Assembly (NCBI RefSeq): GCF_040187885.1
Contig: NZ_JBDPLH010000001.1
Location: forward strand, 620,001 to 684,000
Direction: 5' to 3'
Length of the DNA: 64,000 bases
Source: Roseateles_E cavernae
GTDB lineage: Bacteria; Pseudomonadota; Gammaproteobacteria; Burkholderiales; Burkholderiaceae_C
Made by a program: the position numbers and the translations under genes. Below the pieces are notes generated by a model. That model made no database searches and was not told where the DNA came from. It saw only the letters and a program-made list of their open reading frames with translations. The stretch's first letter is position 1; each line of letters begins with the position of its first letter. Shown here one piece after another: positions 27,155-35,138 of this stretch.

Positions 27155-27624
27155 GTAGCAGCGCCACCAAAACCAAGTCCGCCGAAACGGCGCTGGCCCG
27201 TCGGCTGGACGAGGCGCGCAGCCACTGCGAGGCGCGCGGCGCCCAGCTGACCGAGCAGCGCCGCGAGGTGCTGGAGCTGCTGCTGCGCCGCGCCGGCCAT
27301 GCCAAGGCCTATGACATCCAGGAAGACATGCAAAGCCGCCATGGCCGGGTCGCGCCGACCACGGTCTACCGTGCGCTGGACTTCCTGATCGACCAGCATC
27401 TGGTCCACAAGGTCGACACCACCAACAGCTATGTGGTCTGCGAGCACGGCCACCATGCGCACCCGACGATGATGCTGATCTGCAGCAGCTGCGGCAGCAT
27501 CCAGGAGTGGCAGGCGCCGGGCTGGTTCGAAGGGTTGAAGGCCGCGCTGCGCGCCGACGCCAGCGGCTTCACGCCGGCCGCGATCGAGATCAAGGGCCGC
27601 TGCGCGGCCTGCTCGAACGGCTAG
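27151..27624 (+). CDS. zur: Zinc uptake regulator, Fur family
   Basis: A 157-residue Fur-type repressor. Winged helix with VAPTTVYRALDFLIDQHLVHKVDTTNSY (about 67-94). Regulatory and structural metal residues: EHGHHAHP (residues 98-105), CSSC (Cys111, Cys114) and CAAC (Cys151, Cys154), the two CxxC pairs of Zur-type proteins. Being the last gene of the zinc operon, it would repress its own synthesis through the operator at 22993-23028. Its stop codon overlaps the stop of the convergent binding-protein gene inside CTAG. Zur is favoured over Fur by context. Confidence 0.87.
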   Translation: MSSSATKTKSAETALARRLDEARSHCEARGAQLTEQRREVLELLLRRAGHAKAYDIQEDMQSRHGRVAPTTVYRALDFLIDQHLVHKVDTTNSYVVCEHGHHAHPTMMLICSSCGSIQEWQAPGWFEGLKAALRADASGFTPAAIEIKGRCAACSNG

Positions 27625-28367
27625 CGGTAACTCTCCAGATACTGCTTGAAGCGCTCGCCCTTGAAGGCCTTGGCCGCCAGCGCCCCGAACTCGGCAATCA
27701 GGGCCGGGTCGGTCTTCATCGAATAAGCCATCGTGAACGGCCGGGCCGGCATCGGCAGCGGCACGAGGCGTATCGCCACGCCCTGCTGGCGCGCCAGATA
27801 GACGGGCGAATAGGGGTTGGCGTAATAGGCCGCCTGGATGCGCTTGGCGGCCAGCTTGCGCAGATTGATCGTCTGCCAGTTCTGCCCCGAGGCCGGCTGC
27901 CAGTGGATGGGCAGGGCCGCCAGCTCGCGCGGCGCCTTGCTGCCCGAGACCCAGCCGACCTGCAGGCCGGCCAGCTCGTCCAGCGAGCCGACCTCGCGCA
28001 GGCTGGATGATTCCAGCACCGCCAGCTGCGGCGCCGTCTGCAGATAGACCCAGTCGTAACGGCCGATCTCGCGGGACTGCGCGCCATCGGCGCTGTACAT
28101 CAGCAGCACATCGACGCTGCCATCGCGCAGGCTGCGCAGGGCGCGGGCAAAACTCATCACCGGCTGCCAGACGAAACGGATCCGTGTCTGCGGCGCGATC
28201 TCGCTGCGGATGAAATCGGGCAAGGCCCCGTGCACCGGCTGCTCCGGCCCTCCCAGCATCAGCGGCGCCACGGCAAAGCCGCCCATGCGCAGGGTCGCCG
28301 GCGCGGACAGCGCCGGGCGCAGCAGCAGCAAGGACAGCAGCAATAGAGGAAACCAGCGGAGCGTCAT
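27621..28367 (-). CDS. Periplasmic substrate-binding protein, family 3 (solitary)
   Basis: A 248-residue PBP2-type protein with an N-terminal signal peptide (PLLLLSLLLLRPALSA, about 1-21). Recognisable segments: LPDFIRSEIAPQTRIRFVWQPVMSFARALRSLRDGSVDVLLMYSADG, the first ligand-binding lobe, and LDELAGLQVGWVSGSKAPRELAALP, the second. No permease or ATPase gene adjoins, so it may serve a distant transporter or act as a sensory binding protein. ATG at 28367. Convergent with zur, the two stops sharing a CTAG. Confidence 0.78.
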   Translation of the reverse strand: MTLRWFPLLLLSLLLLRPALSAPATLRMGGFAVAPLMLGGPEQPVHGALPDFIRSEIAPQTRIRFVWQPVMSFARALRSLRDGSVDVLLMYSADGAQSREIGRYDWVYLQTAPQLAVLESSSLREVGSLDELAGLQVGWVSGSKAPRELAALPIHWQPASGQNWQTINLRKLAAKRIQAAYYANPYSPVYLARQQGVAIRLVPLPMPARPFTMAYSMKTDPALIAEFGALAAKAFKGERFKQYLESYR

Positions 28368-28451
28368 GGCCTCAATTTAGCGGGCTTGGCTGCCAAGCCG
28401 CTGACGGGTTTCCCTCATCAAGTTTGGCGCTCCGACGATTCCGGCCTGCGC

Positions 28452-29516
28452 TCAGGCTAGCGCAGCGGCAATGGCCCGCATCACCGCCGCATGGTGGGCC
28501 CCGTCCAGCCAGCGCAGCACCACCACCGCATCCCGCGCCGGCTCGATCCACACCATATGGCCGCCCGCTCCCATCATGAAGAAGGCCTGCGGCGAGGCAC
28601 CGGGAAAGGCCTTGCCTTCGCGATTGAGCCAGACCAGGCGGCCGTAGAACGGGGCGATCGCGCAGGGCTCGGTCATGCCCGCCACCCAGCCGGCCGGCAG
28701 CAAAGCACGGCCCTCGTGGCGACCGTCCTGCAGCAGCAGTTGGCCGACACGGGCCTGGTCGCGGCTGCTGATCGAAACGCCCGCGCCCCAGTGCGTGCCG
28801 CCCGGCACCGACTGCACGCGCCGGCCATCGGCCAGCGTCACCCAGGCATCGTCATAGCCGCGCCAGGCAAAGCCCGCACCGCCGCCAAGGGGCTTCAGGA
28901 TCTCGTCCAGAAAGACCTCGGGCAGCGGCTTCTGGAACAGCTGCAGCAGAGCCAGCGCCAGCTGGTTGATGCGCACATCGTTGTATTCCCAATAGCTGCC
29001 CGGCGCCTGCAGCGGCCGCGCGCCGCCCTTGGGTCCGCCGGCCGGGCGCGGGTCATTGGCCACCTTGCGCCAGCGATCCACCGTGTCAGGCAGGCCGAAG
29101 CAGCTGCCCTCCCACTCGCTGGTCTGGTCCAGCAGCTGGGCCCAGCGGATCGCGCCGTTGTGCGTGCCATCGAAACCGATGCCGGGCAGGCGCTGCGCCA
29201 CCGGCGCCTGCAGATCGGGCAGCAGGCCCTCGCGCTGCGCGATGCCGGCCAGCAGGCACAGATAGGTCTTGGCCACGCTGAAGGTCAGATCGGCGCGGTC
29301 CGGCTCGCCCCAGGCGGCGATCTCGCGGCCGTGCTGCAGGATCACGCCGGACTGCGGGCCGCGCGCATGGACCGGGCCGCGCAGCCGGTTGTAGGGCAGC
29401 GGGTCTTCGTGGTGCACGCCCCAGGCGGCCGGATCGGCCAGCGGATCGCGCGGCCAGGGGGTTTCATGGGCCTGGGCCAGGGCGATGGCGGCGCTGAGGT
29501 CGGGTATGGCGTTCAT
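28452..29516 (-). CDS. Serine hydrolase, beta-lactamase (class C) family
   Basis: A 354-residue protein of the beta-lactamase/esterase fold. The nucleophile motif S-x-x-K is SVAK at residues 80-83, and WEYNDVRINQLA (about 176-187) contains the second conserved tyrosine region. The C-terminal GAGGHMVWIEPARDAVVVLRW supplies the third, HxG-like, element. No signal peptide is apparent from the chosen start (ATG 29516, MNAIPDLSAA), so it is probably cytoplasmic and more likely an esterase or peptidase than a resistance enzyme. A single gene. Confidence 0.8.
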   Translation of the reverse strand: MNAIPDLSAAIALAQAHETPWPRDPLADPAAWGVHHEDPLPYNRLRGPVHARGPQSGVILQHGREIAAWGEPDRADLTFSVAKTYLCLLAGIAQREGLLPDLQAPVAQRLPGIGFDGTHNGAIRWAQLLDQTSEWEGSCFGLPDTVDRWRKVANDPRPAGGPKGGARPLQAPGSYWEYNDVRINQLALALLQLFQKPLPEVFLDEILKPLGGGAGFAWRGYDDAWVTLADGRRVQSVPGGTHWGAGVSISSRDQARVGQLLLQDGRHEGRALLPAGWVAGMTEPCAIAPFYGRLVWLNREGKAFPGASPQAFFMMGAGGHMVWIEPARDAVVVLRWLDGAHHAAVMRAIAAALA

Positions 29517-29637
29517 GCCCGCATTAGAGCCCGCGCCGCGCGGCCCGACCATCCGGGCAAAGCCTCCGCTGTGCGGGGCTCGCCCGGGCTAGTACCGATG
29601 GTCAGTGCGGCTCGGAGCTGCGCAGAATCACGCCATC

Positions 29638-29982
29638 ATGTTGCTGCCATCCAAGTCCGCCCTCCTCGTGCTGGCCCTGCTGTGCAGCGGCTGCCAAAGC
29701 CTTGCCGAGCTCGATGGCGACGGTAGCTTTGGCACGGTGGCGGCCCTGTACGCCAGCGCGCCCGATGCCAGTGCCGTGGCCCAGGGCCAGTTTGGCGCGG
29801 TGCCGATCGCGCTGGCGGCCGAGCATGAGTTGCAGGCCGCCGTCGGCTGCCCCGGCCTGAGTTCGAGCCGGTTGCTGGCCCAGTGCATGCGCCACATCAA
29901 GACCGGTCAGCTCGGCTGGCTGCCGGCCCGCTCCGCCGCGCCGCTGGCCACGCCGGCGGCCTCGGTGCTGCACCAATCCTGA
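29638..29982 (+). CDS. Small putative lipoprotein
   Basis: A 114-residue exported protein: hydrophobic signal LVLALLCSGC with the lipobox cysteine at residue 19. The mature part is short, alanine-rich and without recognised motif. Start at 29638 where the signal peptide begins. It is followed after 3 bases by the GFA-family gene and may be co-transcribed with it. Function unknown. Confidence 0.6.
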   Translation: MLLPSKSALLVLALLCSGCQSLAELDGDGSFGTVAALYASAPDASAVAQGQFGAVPIALAAEHELQAAVGCPGLSSSRLLAQCMRHIKTGQLGWLPARSAAPLATPAASVLHQS

Positions 29983-29985
29983 GCG

Positions 29986-30468
29986 ATGAGCACGCCGGCC
30001 TATCCGCTGGCCGGCGGCTGCGATTGCCGCAGCGTCCGCTACCAGCTCGAGAGCGCGCCGCTGTTCGTCCACTGCTGCCATTGCCGCTGGTGCCAGCGCG
30101 AGAGCGGCTCGGCCTTCGCGCTCAACGCGATGATAGAGACCGAGCGCCTGAGCCTGCTGACCGGCACACCCGAGCTGGTCGATACCCCCTCGGCCAGCGG
30201 CAAGGGGCAGCTGATCGCACGCTGCCCGCAATGCCGGATCGCGCTGTGGAGCCATTACGCCGGTGCCGGCCGCTTGGTGGCTTTTGTGCGGGTCGGCAGC
30301 CTGGATGAGCCCGACCGCCTGCCGCCCGACATCCACATCTTCACCGCCTCCAAGCAGCCCTGGCTGCTGCTGCCGCCGGGCACGCCGGCCGTGCCCGAGT
30401 ACTACGACCGCAAGACCTATTGGCCGGCCGAAAGCCTGGCCCGGCTCGCAGCGCTGCGGCGGACTTGA
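29986..30468 (+). CDS. GFA (glutathione-dependent formaldehyde-activating/CENP-V) family protein
   Basis: A 160-residue zinc protein with the Mss4-like fold. Conserved cysteines: GGCDCRSVRY (Cys12, Cys14), HCCHCRWCQRESGSAF (Cys30, Cys31, Cys33, Cys36), and CPQCRIALW further on, the complete GFA pattern. Members bind zinc, and some react with glutathione-formaldehyde adducts, but for most the substrate is unknown. ATG at 29986, 3 bases after the lipoprotein gene. Confidence 0.87.
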   Translation: MSTPAYPLAGGCDCRSVRYQLESAPLFVHCCHCRWCQRESGSAFALNAMIETERLSLLTGTPELVDTPSASGKGQLIARCPQCRIALWSHYAGAGRLVAFVRVGSLDEPDRLPPDIHIFTASKQPWLLLPPGTPAVPEYYDRKTYWPAESLARLAALRRT

Positions 30469-30487
30469 CGGGGACGCCGCAGCGGCC

Positions 30488-31054
30488 TCAGACCTGCAAG
30501 CGCGCCAGCACGCGCGGCTGTCCGTCGGCGCCAAGGCCCAGCACCAGACCCTCGCCCGAGCCGGTGTTGACGCCCAGCAGATCGCCGAGCACGAACATAT
30601 GCGTGACCCAGACCTCGAAACGGCCCGGCTGCTGCGCCGCCAGCGCCCGGCGCAGCTCGCCCAGCGATTGCGCATTGGTCGCTTCGGTGCCGGCGCGCGG
30701 CGAGCCCAGCGCGGCCCAGGTCGAAGCCGAGCCAAAGGCCAGCTCGGCCGTCTCGACGCAGCGGCACCAGGGGCTGGCCCGCACCGCCGCTGGCCGCAGG
30801 CCCCGGGCCTGGAACCAGGCGCCGATGCGGCGCGCCTGGGCCCGGCCCTCGTCATTGAGATTGCGCTGCGTGCCGCAGTCGCCGAGCTTGAAGCCGGGCG
30901 GGTCGAAGGTGCCCGGGGCCAGCGCATGGCGGAAGGCGATCACGAGGCCGCCGGTTTTCAGCAGCGCGGCCACATCGCCCGTCTGGGCCCAGGCGGGCAG
31001 GGCCAGGCCGGCGGCGGCGGCGGCGAGAAGATGGCGGCGGTCAAAAGTCGGCAT
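30488..31054 (-). CDS. Exported histidine phosphatase family protein
   Basis: A 188-residue phosphoglycerate-mutase-like protein with an N-terminal signal (FDRRHLLAAAAAGLALPAWAQ) containing twin arginines, so Tat export is possible. Catalytic elements: FRHALAPG (Arg42, His43), NLNDEGRAQARRIGAW, VRASPWCRCVETAELAFG, and VTHMF (His152). This is the pattern of the periplasmic Ais/TTHA-like branch. The phosphorylated substrate is unknown. The reading starts at 31054, which gives the signal peptide. Confidence 0.82.
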   Translation of the reverse strand: MPTFDRRHLLAAAAAGLALPAWAQTGDVAALLKTGGLVIAFRHALAPGTFDPPGFKLGDCGTQRNLNDEGRAQARRIGAWFQARGLRPAAVRASPWCRCVETAELAFGSASTWAALGSPRAGTEATNAQSLGELRRALAAQQPGRFEVWVTHMFVLGDLLGVNTGSGEGLVLGLGADGQPRVLARLQV

Positions 31055-31109
31055 GGTGGCGGCGCTCCTGAATTGCGCGCCATCATGCGGGCAAGCCGCT
31101 ATCCCTTGC

Positions 31110-31643
31110 TCAGCGCCAGGGCTTGTGCCCGGCCAGGGCCGGCGCGAACAACTCCATCACCCGCAGCTGCGCGCCGCAGCGGCGGAACACCGAGTTGCGC
31201 GACCACAGCATCTGCGGCGAGGCCTCGGTGCCGGTGGCGGCGAGCCACTGTTTTTGCATCTGGCGCCGTGTGTGGCCGTGGCGCGCGAGCCGGCGCGGCT
31301 GCAGCTCGCTGCGCGCGACGCGCCGGTCGGCATAGAGCAGATGGCCCAGCGGCTTGGCACCCAGGCCCTTCAGCGCCTTCCAGGGCCCGGCCAGCGCGCT
31401 GGCATGCAGGGCCGAGCGGGCCCAGACCAGCGGCTGGCCGTCGACCCGCAGGATCACCTCGCGCACCACGGTGCAGCCGCGCCGCGGCAGGCCCAGCGCC
31501 GCGCGCTCGGGGCCGCGCAGCGGGGCCACCTCTTGCCGCAAGACCTGGACCTCGTAGCGCTGGCCCAGCGCCGCCAGACGCCGGCTCAAGGAACCCGGCG
31601 CGCGCAGCCAGTCGCGCAGGCCGCTCCGGCTTGCAATCCCCAT
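31110..31643 (-). CDS. ubiC: Chorismate--pyruvate lyase
   Basis: UbiC converts chorismate into 4-hydroxybenzoate and pyruvate, the entry step of ubiquinone synthesis. 177 residues, typical length. Family text: DWLRAPGSLSRRLAALGQRYEVQVLRQ, REVILRVDGQPLVWARSALHASAL, and ALKGLGAKPLGHLLYADRRVARSELQ. The Arg and Glu expected for product binding are present in these segments. Start at 31643 (MGIASRSGLRDWL). It lies 10 bases downstream of proC on the same strand and is likely co-transcribed; its partner ubiA is at 20546. Confidence 0.9.
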   Translation of the reverse strand: MGIASRSGLRDWLRAPGSLSRRLAALGQRYEVQVLRQEVAPLRGPERAALGLPRRGCTVVREVILRVDGQPLVWARSALHASALAGPWKALKGLGAKPLGHLLYADRRVARSELQPRRLARHGHTRRQMQKQWLAATGTEASPQMLWSRNSVFRRCGAQLRVMELFAPALAGHKPWR

Positions 31644-31653
31644 CGCGGCAGAC

Positions 31654-32466
31654 TCAGCGCCCGAACTCTTCGCCGAGCTCGCGGGCACGCTGCTCGGCGG
31701 CGCGCACCGCACGCACGATGGCGGCGTCGACCCCATCGGCCTGCAGGCTGCTGATGGCCGCATGGGTGGTGCCGCCCTTGGAGGTGACCTTCTCGCGCAG
31801 CAGGGTCGGCGAATCGCTCGATTGCAGGCCCAGGGCCGCCGCGCCGCCACAGGTGGCCAGCGCCAGCTGCCGGCCCTGCTCGGCCGACAAGCCCATCTGC
31901 TGGGCGGCCGTCATCATCGCCTCGACGACAAAGAAGAAATAGGCCGGGCCCGAGCCCGACAGCGCGGTCACCGCGTCGAGCTGCGCCTCCTGGTCCACCC
32001 ACAGCGTCGCGCCGGTGGGGGCCAGGACTTGCTCGACCAGGGCCCGGTCGGCCGCCGACACGGCGGCACGCGCGAACAGGCCGGCAATGCCCTGGCCGAT
32101 CAGGGCCGGGGTGTTGGGCATCGCGCGCACCACCCGCTCGCTGCCGGTGGCGGCGGCGATCGCATCGCTGCGGATGCCGGCCATCACCGAGAGCTGCAGG
32201 GCCTGGCCCAGCAGGCCGGCGCAGGGCGCGGCGGCCTCGGCGAAGAGCTGCGGCTTGACGGCCCAGACCACCAGGCCGGCGCCGGCCAGGCTGGCATCGG
32301 GGGCTGCCAGCGCACGCAGGCCGAAGTCGCTGGCGAGCTTGGCGCGCTGGGCCTCAAAGGGCTCGACGACGATCAGCGATTCCGCGGCCCGGCCGGCCCG
32401 CAACAGGCCGCCGATGATGGCGCTGGCCATATTGCCGCCGCCGATGAATGCAATGGGGGTGCTCAT
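31654..32466 (-). CDS. proC: Pyrroline-5-carboxylate reductase
   Basis: ProC reduces pyrroline-5-carboxylate to proline with NADPH. 270 residues: Rossmann loop FIGGGNMASAIIGGLL near the N-terminus (about 7-22), VVWAVKPQLF, RAMPNTPALIGQG, LDAVTALSGSGPAYFFFVVEAM (the active-site region) and REKVTSKGGTTHAAISSL. All family signatures intact. Start at 32466 (MSTPIAFIGGG); the frame is open far upstream but without coding character. Same strand as and just ahead of ubiC. The opposing pathway enzyme PutA is encoded at 43709. Confidence 0.96.
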   Translation of the reverse strand: MSTPIAFIGGGNMASAIIGGLLRAGRAAESLIVVEPFEAQRAKLASDFGLRALAAPDASLAGAGLVVWAVKPQLFAEAAAPCAGLLGQALQLSVMAGIRSDAIAAATGSERVVRAMPNTPALIGQGIAGLFARAAVSAADRALVEQVLAPTGATLWVDQEAQLDAVTALSGSGPAYFFFVVEAMMTAAQQMGLSAEQGRQLALATCGGAAALGLQSSDSPTLLREKVTSKGGTTHAAISSLQADGVDAAIVRAVRAAEQRARELGEEFGR

Positions 32467-32561
32467 GGGGCGCAAGTGTAGAGCCCGGCTCGCGGACCCG
32501 CCCCATGCACCAGCCGGGTGCGGGTCTTGCCCCCGAACAGGGTGGGCGCACCGCAGCGGGC

Positions 32562-32593
32562 AAAAAAAGGGCCCGGGGCGTGAGCCCCGGGCC
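32562..32593 (-). terminator. Strong rho-independent terminator, minus strand, in a gene-free gap
   Basis: Perfect 10-bp GC stem (GGCCCGGGGC, plus-strand positions 32570-32579, and its complement 32584-32593) with a 4-base loop. On the plus strand seven A follow the 32561 C, so read on the minus strand the hairpin is followed by C and seven T. It therefore ends a leftward transcript. No gene reads leftward into it: proC starts downstream at 32466 and the next gene to the right runs rightward. This requires a short leftward transcript starting within about 100 bases. Confidence 0.85.
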
Positions 32594-32632
32594 TGAATCC
32601 ATCCAGGCGGATGGAGGAGACAAACGAAAGTA
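32562..32632 (-). ncRNA. Candidate small RNA of about 71 nt with anti-ribosome-binding-site 5' end
   Basis: Predicted from three features that fit together: a sigma-54-type promoter (32643-32658), a start 12 bases after its GC element (about 32632), and the terminator ending at 32562. The transcript would have an unpaired 5' stretch with CUUUCGUUUGUCUCC, a 7-bp stem-loop (32598-32615, loop GCCU), a short linker, and the terminator hairpin with a U-tail, a typical Hfq-type small RNA layout. The 5' part is complementary to GGAGACAAAC, a common leader before start codons in this bacterial order. No reading frame of note. Existence and targets are inference. Confidence 0.5.
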
Positions 32633-32642
32633 CTTTCACTAG

Positions 32643-32658
32643 AGCAGCTTCCGTGCCA
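32643..32658 (-). promoter_or_regulatory. Sigma-54 (RpoN) type -24/-12 promoter
   Basis: On the minus strand the sequence reads TGGCACGGAAGCTGCT. Compared with the sigma-54 consensus TGGCACG-N4-TTGCT it differs only at the first T of TTGC, and the GG-to-GC spacing is exactly the required 10 bases. In GC-rich DNA a match this long is unlikely by chance, and it sits 11 bases from a predicted start that leads to the terminator. An enhancer-binding activator would be needed; none is encoded in this window. Confidence 0.55.
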
Positions 32659-32696
32659 GCTTGCCGCCGCCTCAGCCGCTAGCATCCGAACACACC

Positions 32697-33545
32697 ATGA
32701 GCGAACGCCTGTTTCTGCGCCTGGACGACGACGAGCTGCACGGGCCCGAAGCCCACATGCCGCCGGGCACGCTGCGCGCCTGCCCGGTGGCGGCGCCGCT
32801 GCGCCCCTATGTGTCGCACATCCTGGCCTACCGCGAGACCATCCCGGCCGGCTCCGAGATCCTGGAGCGGGTGCTGCCGGATGGCGCGCTGCGCCTGATC
32901 GTCGAGCTCGGCGATGCGCCGACCGTCCAGGTGCTGGGCGCCTCGGCAGCACCGGTGCTGCTGCGCTTGCAAGGTCGTCTTGAGGGCCTGTCGCTGACCC
33001 TGCGCCCGGGTGCCGCAGCGGCCTTGCTGGGGCTGCCGGCCGGCGAGCTGACAGGTCAGGTCTTGCCGCTGGACAGCCTGTGGCGGGGCGCCGGGGCCGA
33101 GCTGGGCGAGCGTCTCGGCACCAGCCAGGGTGACACCGCCCGTCTGACCGTGCTGCAGGCCTTTTTGCAACGGCGCTTGCCGGGGCCGACGATCACCAGC
33201 CGGCCGGCGGTGATGCAAGCCTTGCAGCTGATTGGCAGGTCCGAGGGGCGCCGGCCGTTGCGCGAGGTTGCGGCGGCCATGGGTGTCGGTGAGCGCCGGC
33301 TGCAGCAGCTGTTCCAGCTCGAGGTGGGTCTGTCGCCGCGCGCCTGGGGCCGGCTGGCCCGGCTGCAGGCTTGCCTGCGCCGGCTGCGTCTGCAGGGCAC
33401 GACGCCGGGCTGGGCCGATCTGGCACTGGACAGCGGCTTCTACGACCAGGCCCATCTGGTCAAGGAGTTCCGTGCGCTGTGCGGCCTCAGCCCCACCGAG
33501 TTCCTGGCCCGTGCCGTTTCGGGTTCTTCCAATACAGGGTCCTGA
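32697..33545 (+). CDS. AraC family transcriptional regulator
   Basis: A 282-residue regulator. The C-terminal third is an AraC helix-turn-helix pair: RRPLREVAAAMGVGERRLQQLFQLEVGLSPRAWGRLARLQACLR and WADLALDSGFYDQAHLVKEFRALCGLSPTEFLAR (about 180-272). The N-terminal part (APLRPYVSHILAYRETIP...VLPDGALRLIVELGD) is the DUF6597-type sensor found in many such proteins. Start at 32697 (MSERLFLRL). It is followed by an SDR gene 42 bases downstream, which may be its target. Its start lies about 40 bases from the divergent sigma-54 promoter. Confidence 0.87.
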   Translation: MSERLFLRLDDDELHGPEAHMPPGTLRACPVAAPLRPYVSHILAYRETIPAGSEILERVLPDGALRLIVELGDAPTVQVLGASAAPVLLRLQGRLEGLSLTLRPGAAAALLGLPAGELTGQVLPLDSLWRGAGAELGERLGTSQGDTARLTVLQAFLQRRLPGPTITSRPAVMQALQLIGRSEGRRPLREVAAAMGVGERRLQQLFQLEVGLSPRAWGRLARLQACLRRLRLQGTTPGWADLALDSGFYDQAHLVKEFRALCGLSPTEFLARAVSGSSNTGS

Positions 33546-33587
33546 GCCGGCGCTACCGTGTGGCTTCGACATCAGCAAGGACAAGCC

Positions 33588-34493
33588 ATGCAGGACTCTC
33601 CAACACCGCGACCGCTGCAAGGCCGCGTCGCCGTGGTCACCGGCGCCAGCCGCGGCGCCGGGCGCGGCATCGCGCTGGAACTGGGCGCGGCCGGCGCCAC
33701 CGTCTATGTGAGCGGGCGCAGCACCCGCGAGCAGCCGGCCGACGGCTATGGCCAGATCCTGGCGCTGTCCGGGCTGGAGCGCCTGCCCGGCACGATAGAG
33801 GACTGCGCCGAGGAACTGACCCGGCTGGGCGGGCACGGCATCGCCCAGCGCTGCGACCACACGCAGGACGAGCAGGTGGCCGCGCTGTTCGCCCGGGTCT
33901 GGCGCGAGCAGGGCCGGCTCGATCTGCTGGTCAACAACGCCTGGGGCGGCCATGAGTGCTTTGACGGCGTCTTCGAGGCGCCGTTCTGGCAGCATCCGCT
34001 GGCCCAGTGGGACGCGATGATGGATCGTGGCGTGCGCAACCATCTGCTGGCCGGCCGCCATGCGGCGCCGCTGATGGTGGAACAGGGCCACGGCCTGATC
34101 GTCGGCACCACCTTCTGGGACCGCGACCGCTATCTGCGCGGCAATCTGTTCTACGACCTGGCCAAGGCCGCGATCGGCCGGCTGGCCTTCGGCATGGCCG
34201 AGGAGCTGCGGCCGCATCGCGTGGCCTCGCTGGCGCTGTCGCCGGGCTGGATGCGGACCGAGTTCGTGCTCAGCGGGCACCGGACCGACGAGGCCCACTG
34301 GCAGGACAGCCCGGCGCTGGCCCGCACCGAGTCGCCGCGCTATCTGGGCCGCGCGGTCGCCGCGCTGGCGGCCGACCCGCAGGTGCTGGCGCGCAGCGGC
34401 CGGGTGCTGCGGGTCGCCGATCTGGCACGCGAGTACGGTTTCAGCGATATCGACGGCCGCCAGGTGGAGGCCTTCGAGCTGCCGGAGGGCTGA
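33588..34493 (+). CDS. SDR family NAD(P)-dependent oxidoreductase (DHRS1-like)
   Basis: A 301-residue classical short-chain dehydrogenase. Cofactor loop TGASRGAGRGIA (about 18-29), LVNNAWGG (the NNAG-like motif), and the catalytic FYDLAK (Tyr and Lys of YxxxK). The extension after the catalytic helix (LALSPGWMRTEFVLSGHRTDEAHW) and the length resemble the DHRS1 branch. Substrate unknown. ATG at 33588. It follows the AraC gene in the same direction; its stop abuts the convergent gspB gene. Confidence 0.85.
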   Translation: MQDSPTPRPLQGRVAVVTGASRGAGRGIALELGAAGATVYVSGRSTREQPADGYGQILALSGLERLPGTIEDCAEELTRLGGHGIAQRCDHTQDEQVAALFARVWREQGRLDLLVNNAWGGHECFDGVFEAPFWQHPLAQWDAMMDRGVRNHLLAGRHAAPLMVEQGHGLIVGTTFWDRDRYLRGNLFYDLAKAAIGRLAFGMAEELRPHRVASLALSPGWMRTEFVLSGHRTDEAHWQDSPALARTESPRYLGRAVAALAADPQVLARSGRVLRVADLAREYGFSDIDGRQVEAFELPEG

Positions 34494-35132
34494 TCAGTAG
34501 CTGACGCTGAAGCGCTCCCCGCGTGCCGAGAAGATCGCGCGCTTGAGCTGGATCTGTTCGAGCACCAGACCCTCGGCGATCTTGTCGCCCTCGCGGAACA
34601 GCTGGCCGTTGACGATCAGCATGCGCTGGGCGGGCGCGTCGGAGTACATCGCGCCGCTGGTCGCCAGCGGCGGCAGGCTGCGACGGAAGGCCTCGGGCAA
34701 CTCGACCAGCGCAGGCACCGCGCGCTCGATGGCCGCAGGCGGGGTGATCGGGGCGCTAGCCACAGTGGGCGGGGCCGGGCTGGGTCGGGTCTCGACCGGC
34801 GTCTCGATGATCAGCGGGGCCGGCTCCAGCCGCTTCAGCTCGGGGCCGGGCTGGGGCGCGGCGGCCGGTGAGCGCTGGATCGGTGGCGGCGGTGGCGGCG
34901 CACTGGCCAGCTGCACCGGGGCCGGCGCGGCACCGGGCCGGAGCAGCCAGGTGGCGAGGGCCGCGGCGCCCAGCGCCAGCACCGCCGCGCCCCACAGCCA
35001 GCGTCGCGCCGGCACGGCGGTCTCGTCATCATCGGCATGGTCGGCGGGGATGGGGTTGGCGTGCAGGCCGGGCACGTTGCCGCGCTCCCGTTCGGATTCG
35101 GCACGCCGCAAGGCATCGAGGATGTAGGACAT
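34494..35132 (-). CDS. gspB: General secretion pathway protein GspB (ExeB-like)
   Basis: A 212-residue inner-membrane protein. The N-terminal MSYILDALRRAESERERG is the GspB hallmark. One membrane segment (about 45-64) is followed by a long Pro/Ala-rich periplasmic linker and a C-terminal domain ending EGLVLEQIQLKRAIFSARGERFSVSY, related to GspC-type PDZ-less modules. With ExeA (next gene, 6 bases upstream) it forms the complex that inserts the type II secretin through the peptidoglycan. The rest of the gsp operon is not in the window. Confidence 0.9.
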   Translation of the reverse strand: MSYILDALRRAESERERGNVPGLHANPIPADHADDDETAVPARRWLWGAAVLALGAAALATWLLRPGAAPAPVQLASAPPPPPPIQRSPAAAPQPGPELKRLEPAPLIIETPVETRPSPAPPTVASAPITPPAAIERAVPALVELPEAFRRSLPPLATSGAMYSDAPAQRMLIVNGQLFREGDKIAEGLVLEQIQLKRAIFSARGERFSVSY

Positions 35133-35138
35133 GGTGCT

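Noticed and set aside
32562..32593. The hairpin as a plus-strand terminator
   Set aside because: No T-run follows on the plus strand, and no plus-strand gene lies upstream. The A-run makes sense only when read leftward.
31850..32952. Long N-terminal extensions possible for ubiC and proC
   Set aside because: Family-typical N-termini begin at 31643 and 32466. The extensions are Arg/Pro/Ala-rich, and the proC extension would cross the terminator and the small-RNA promoter.
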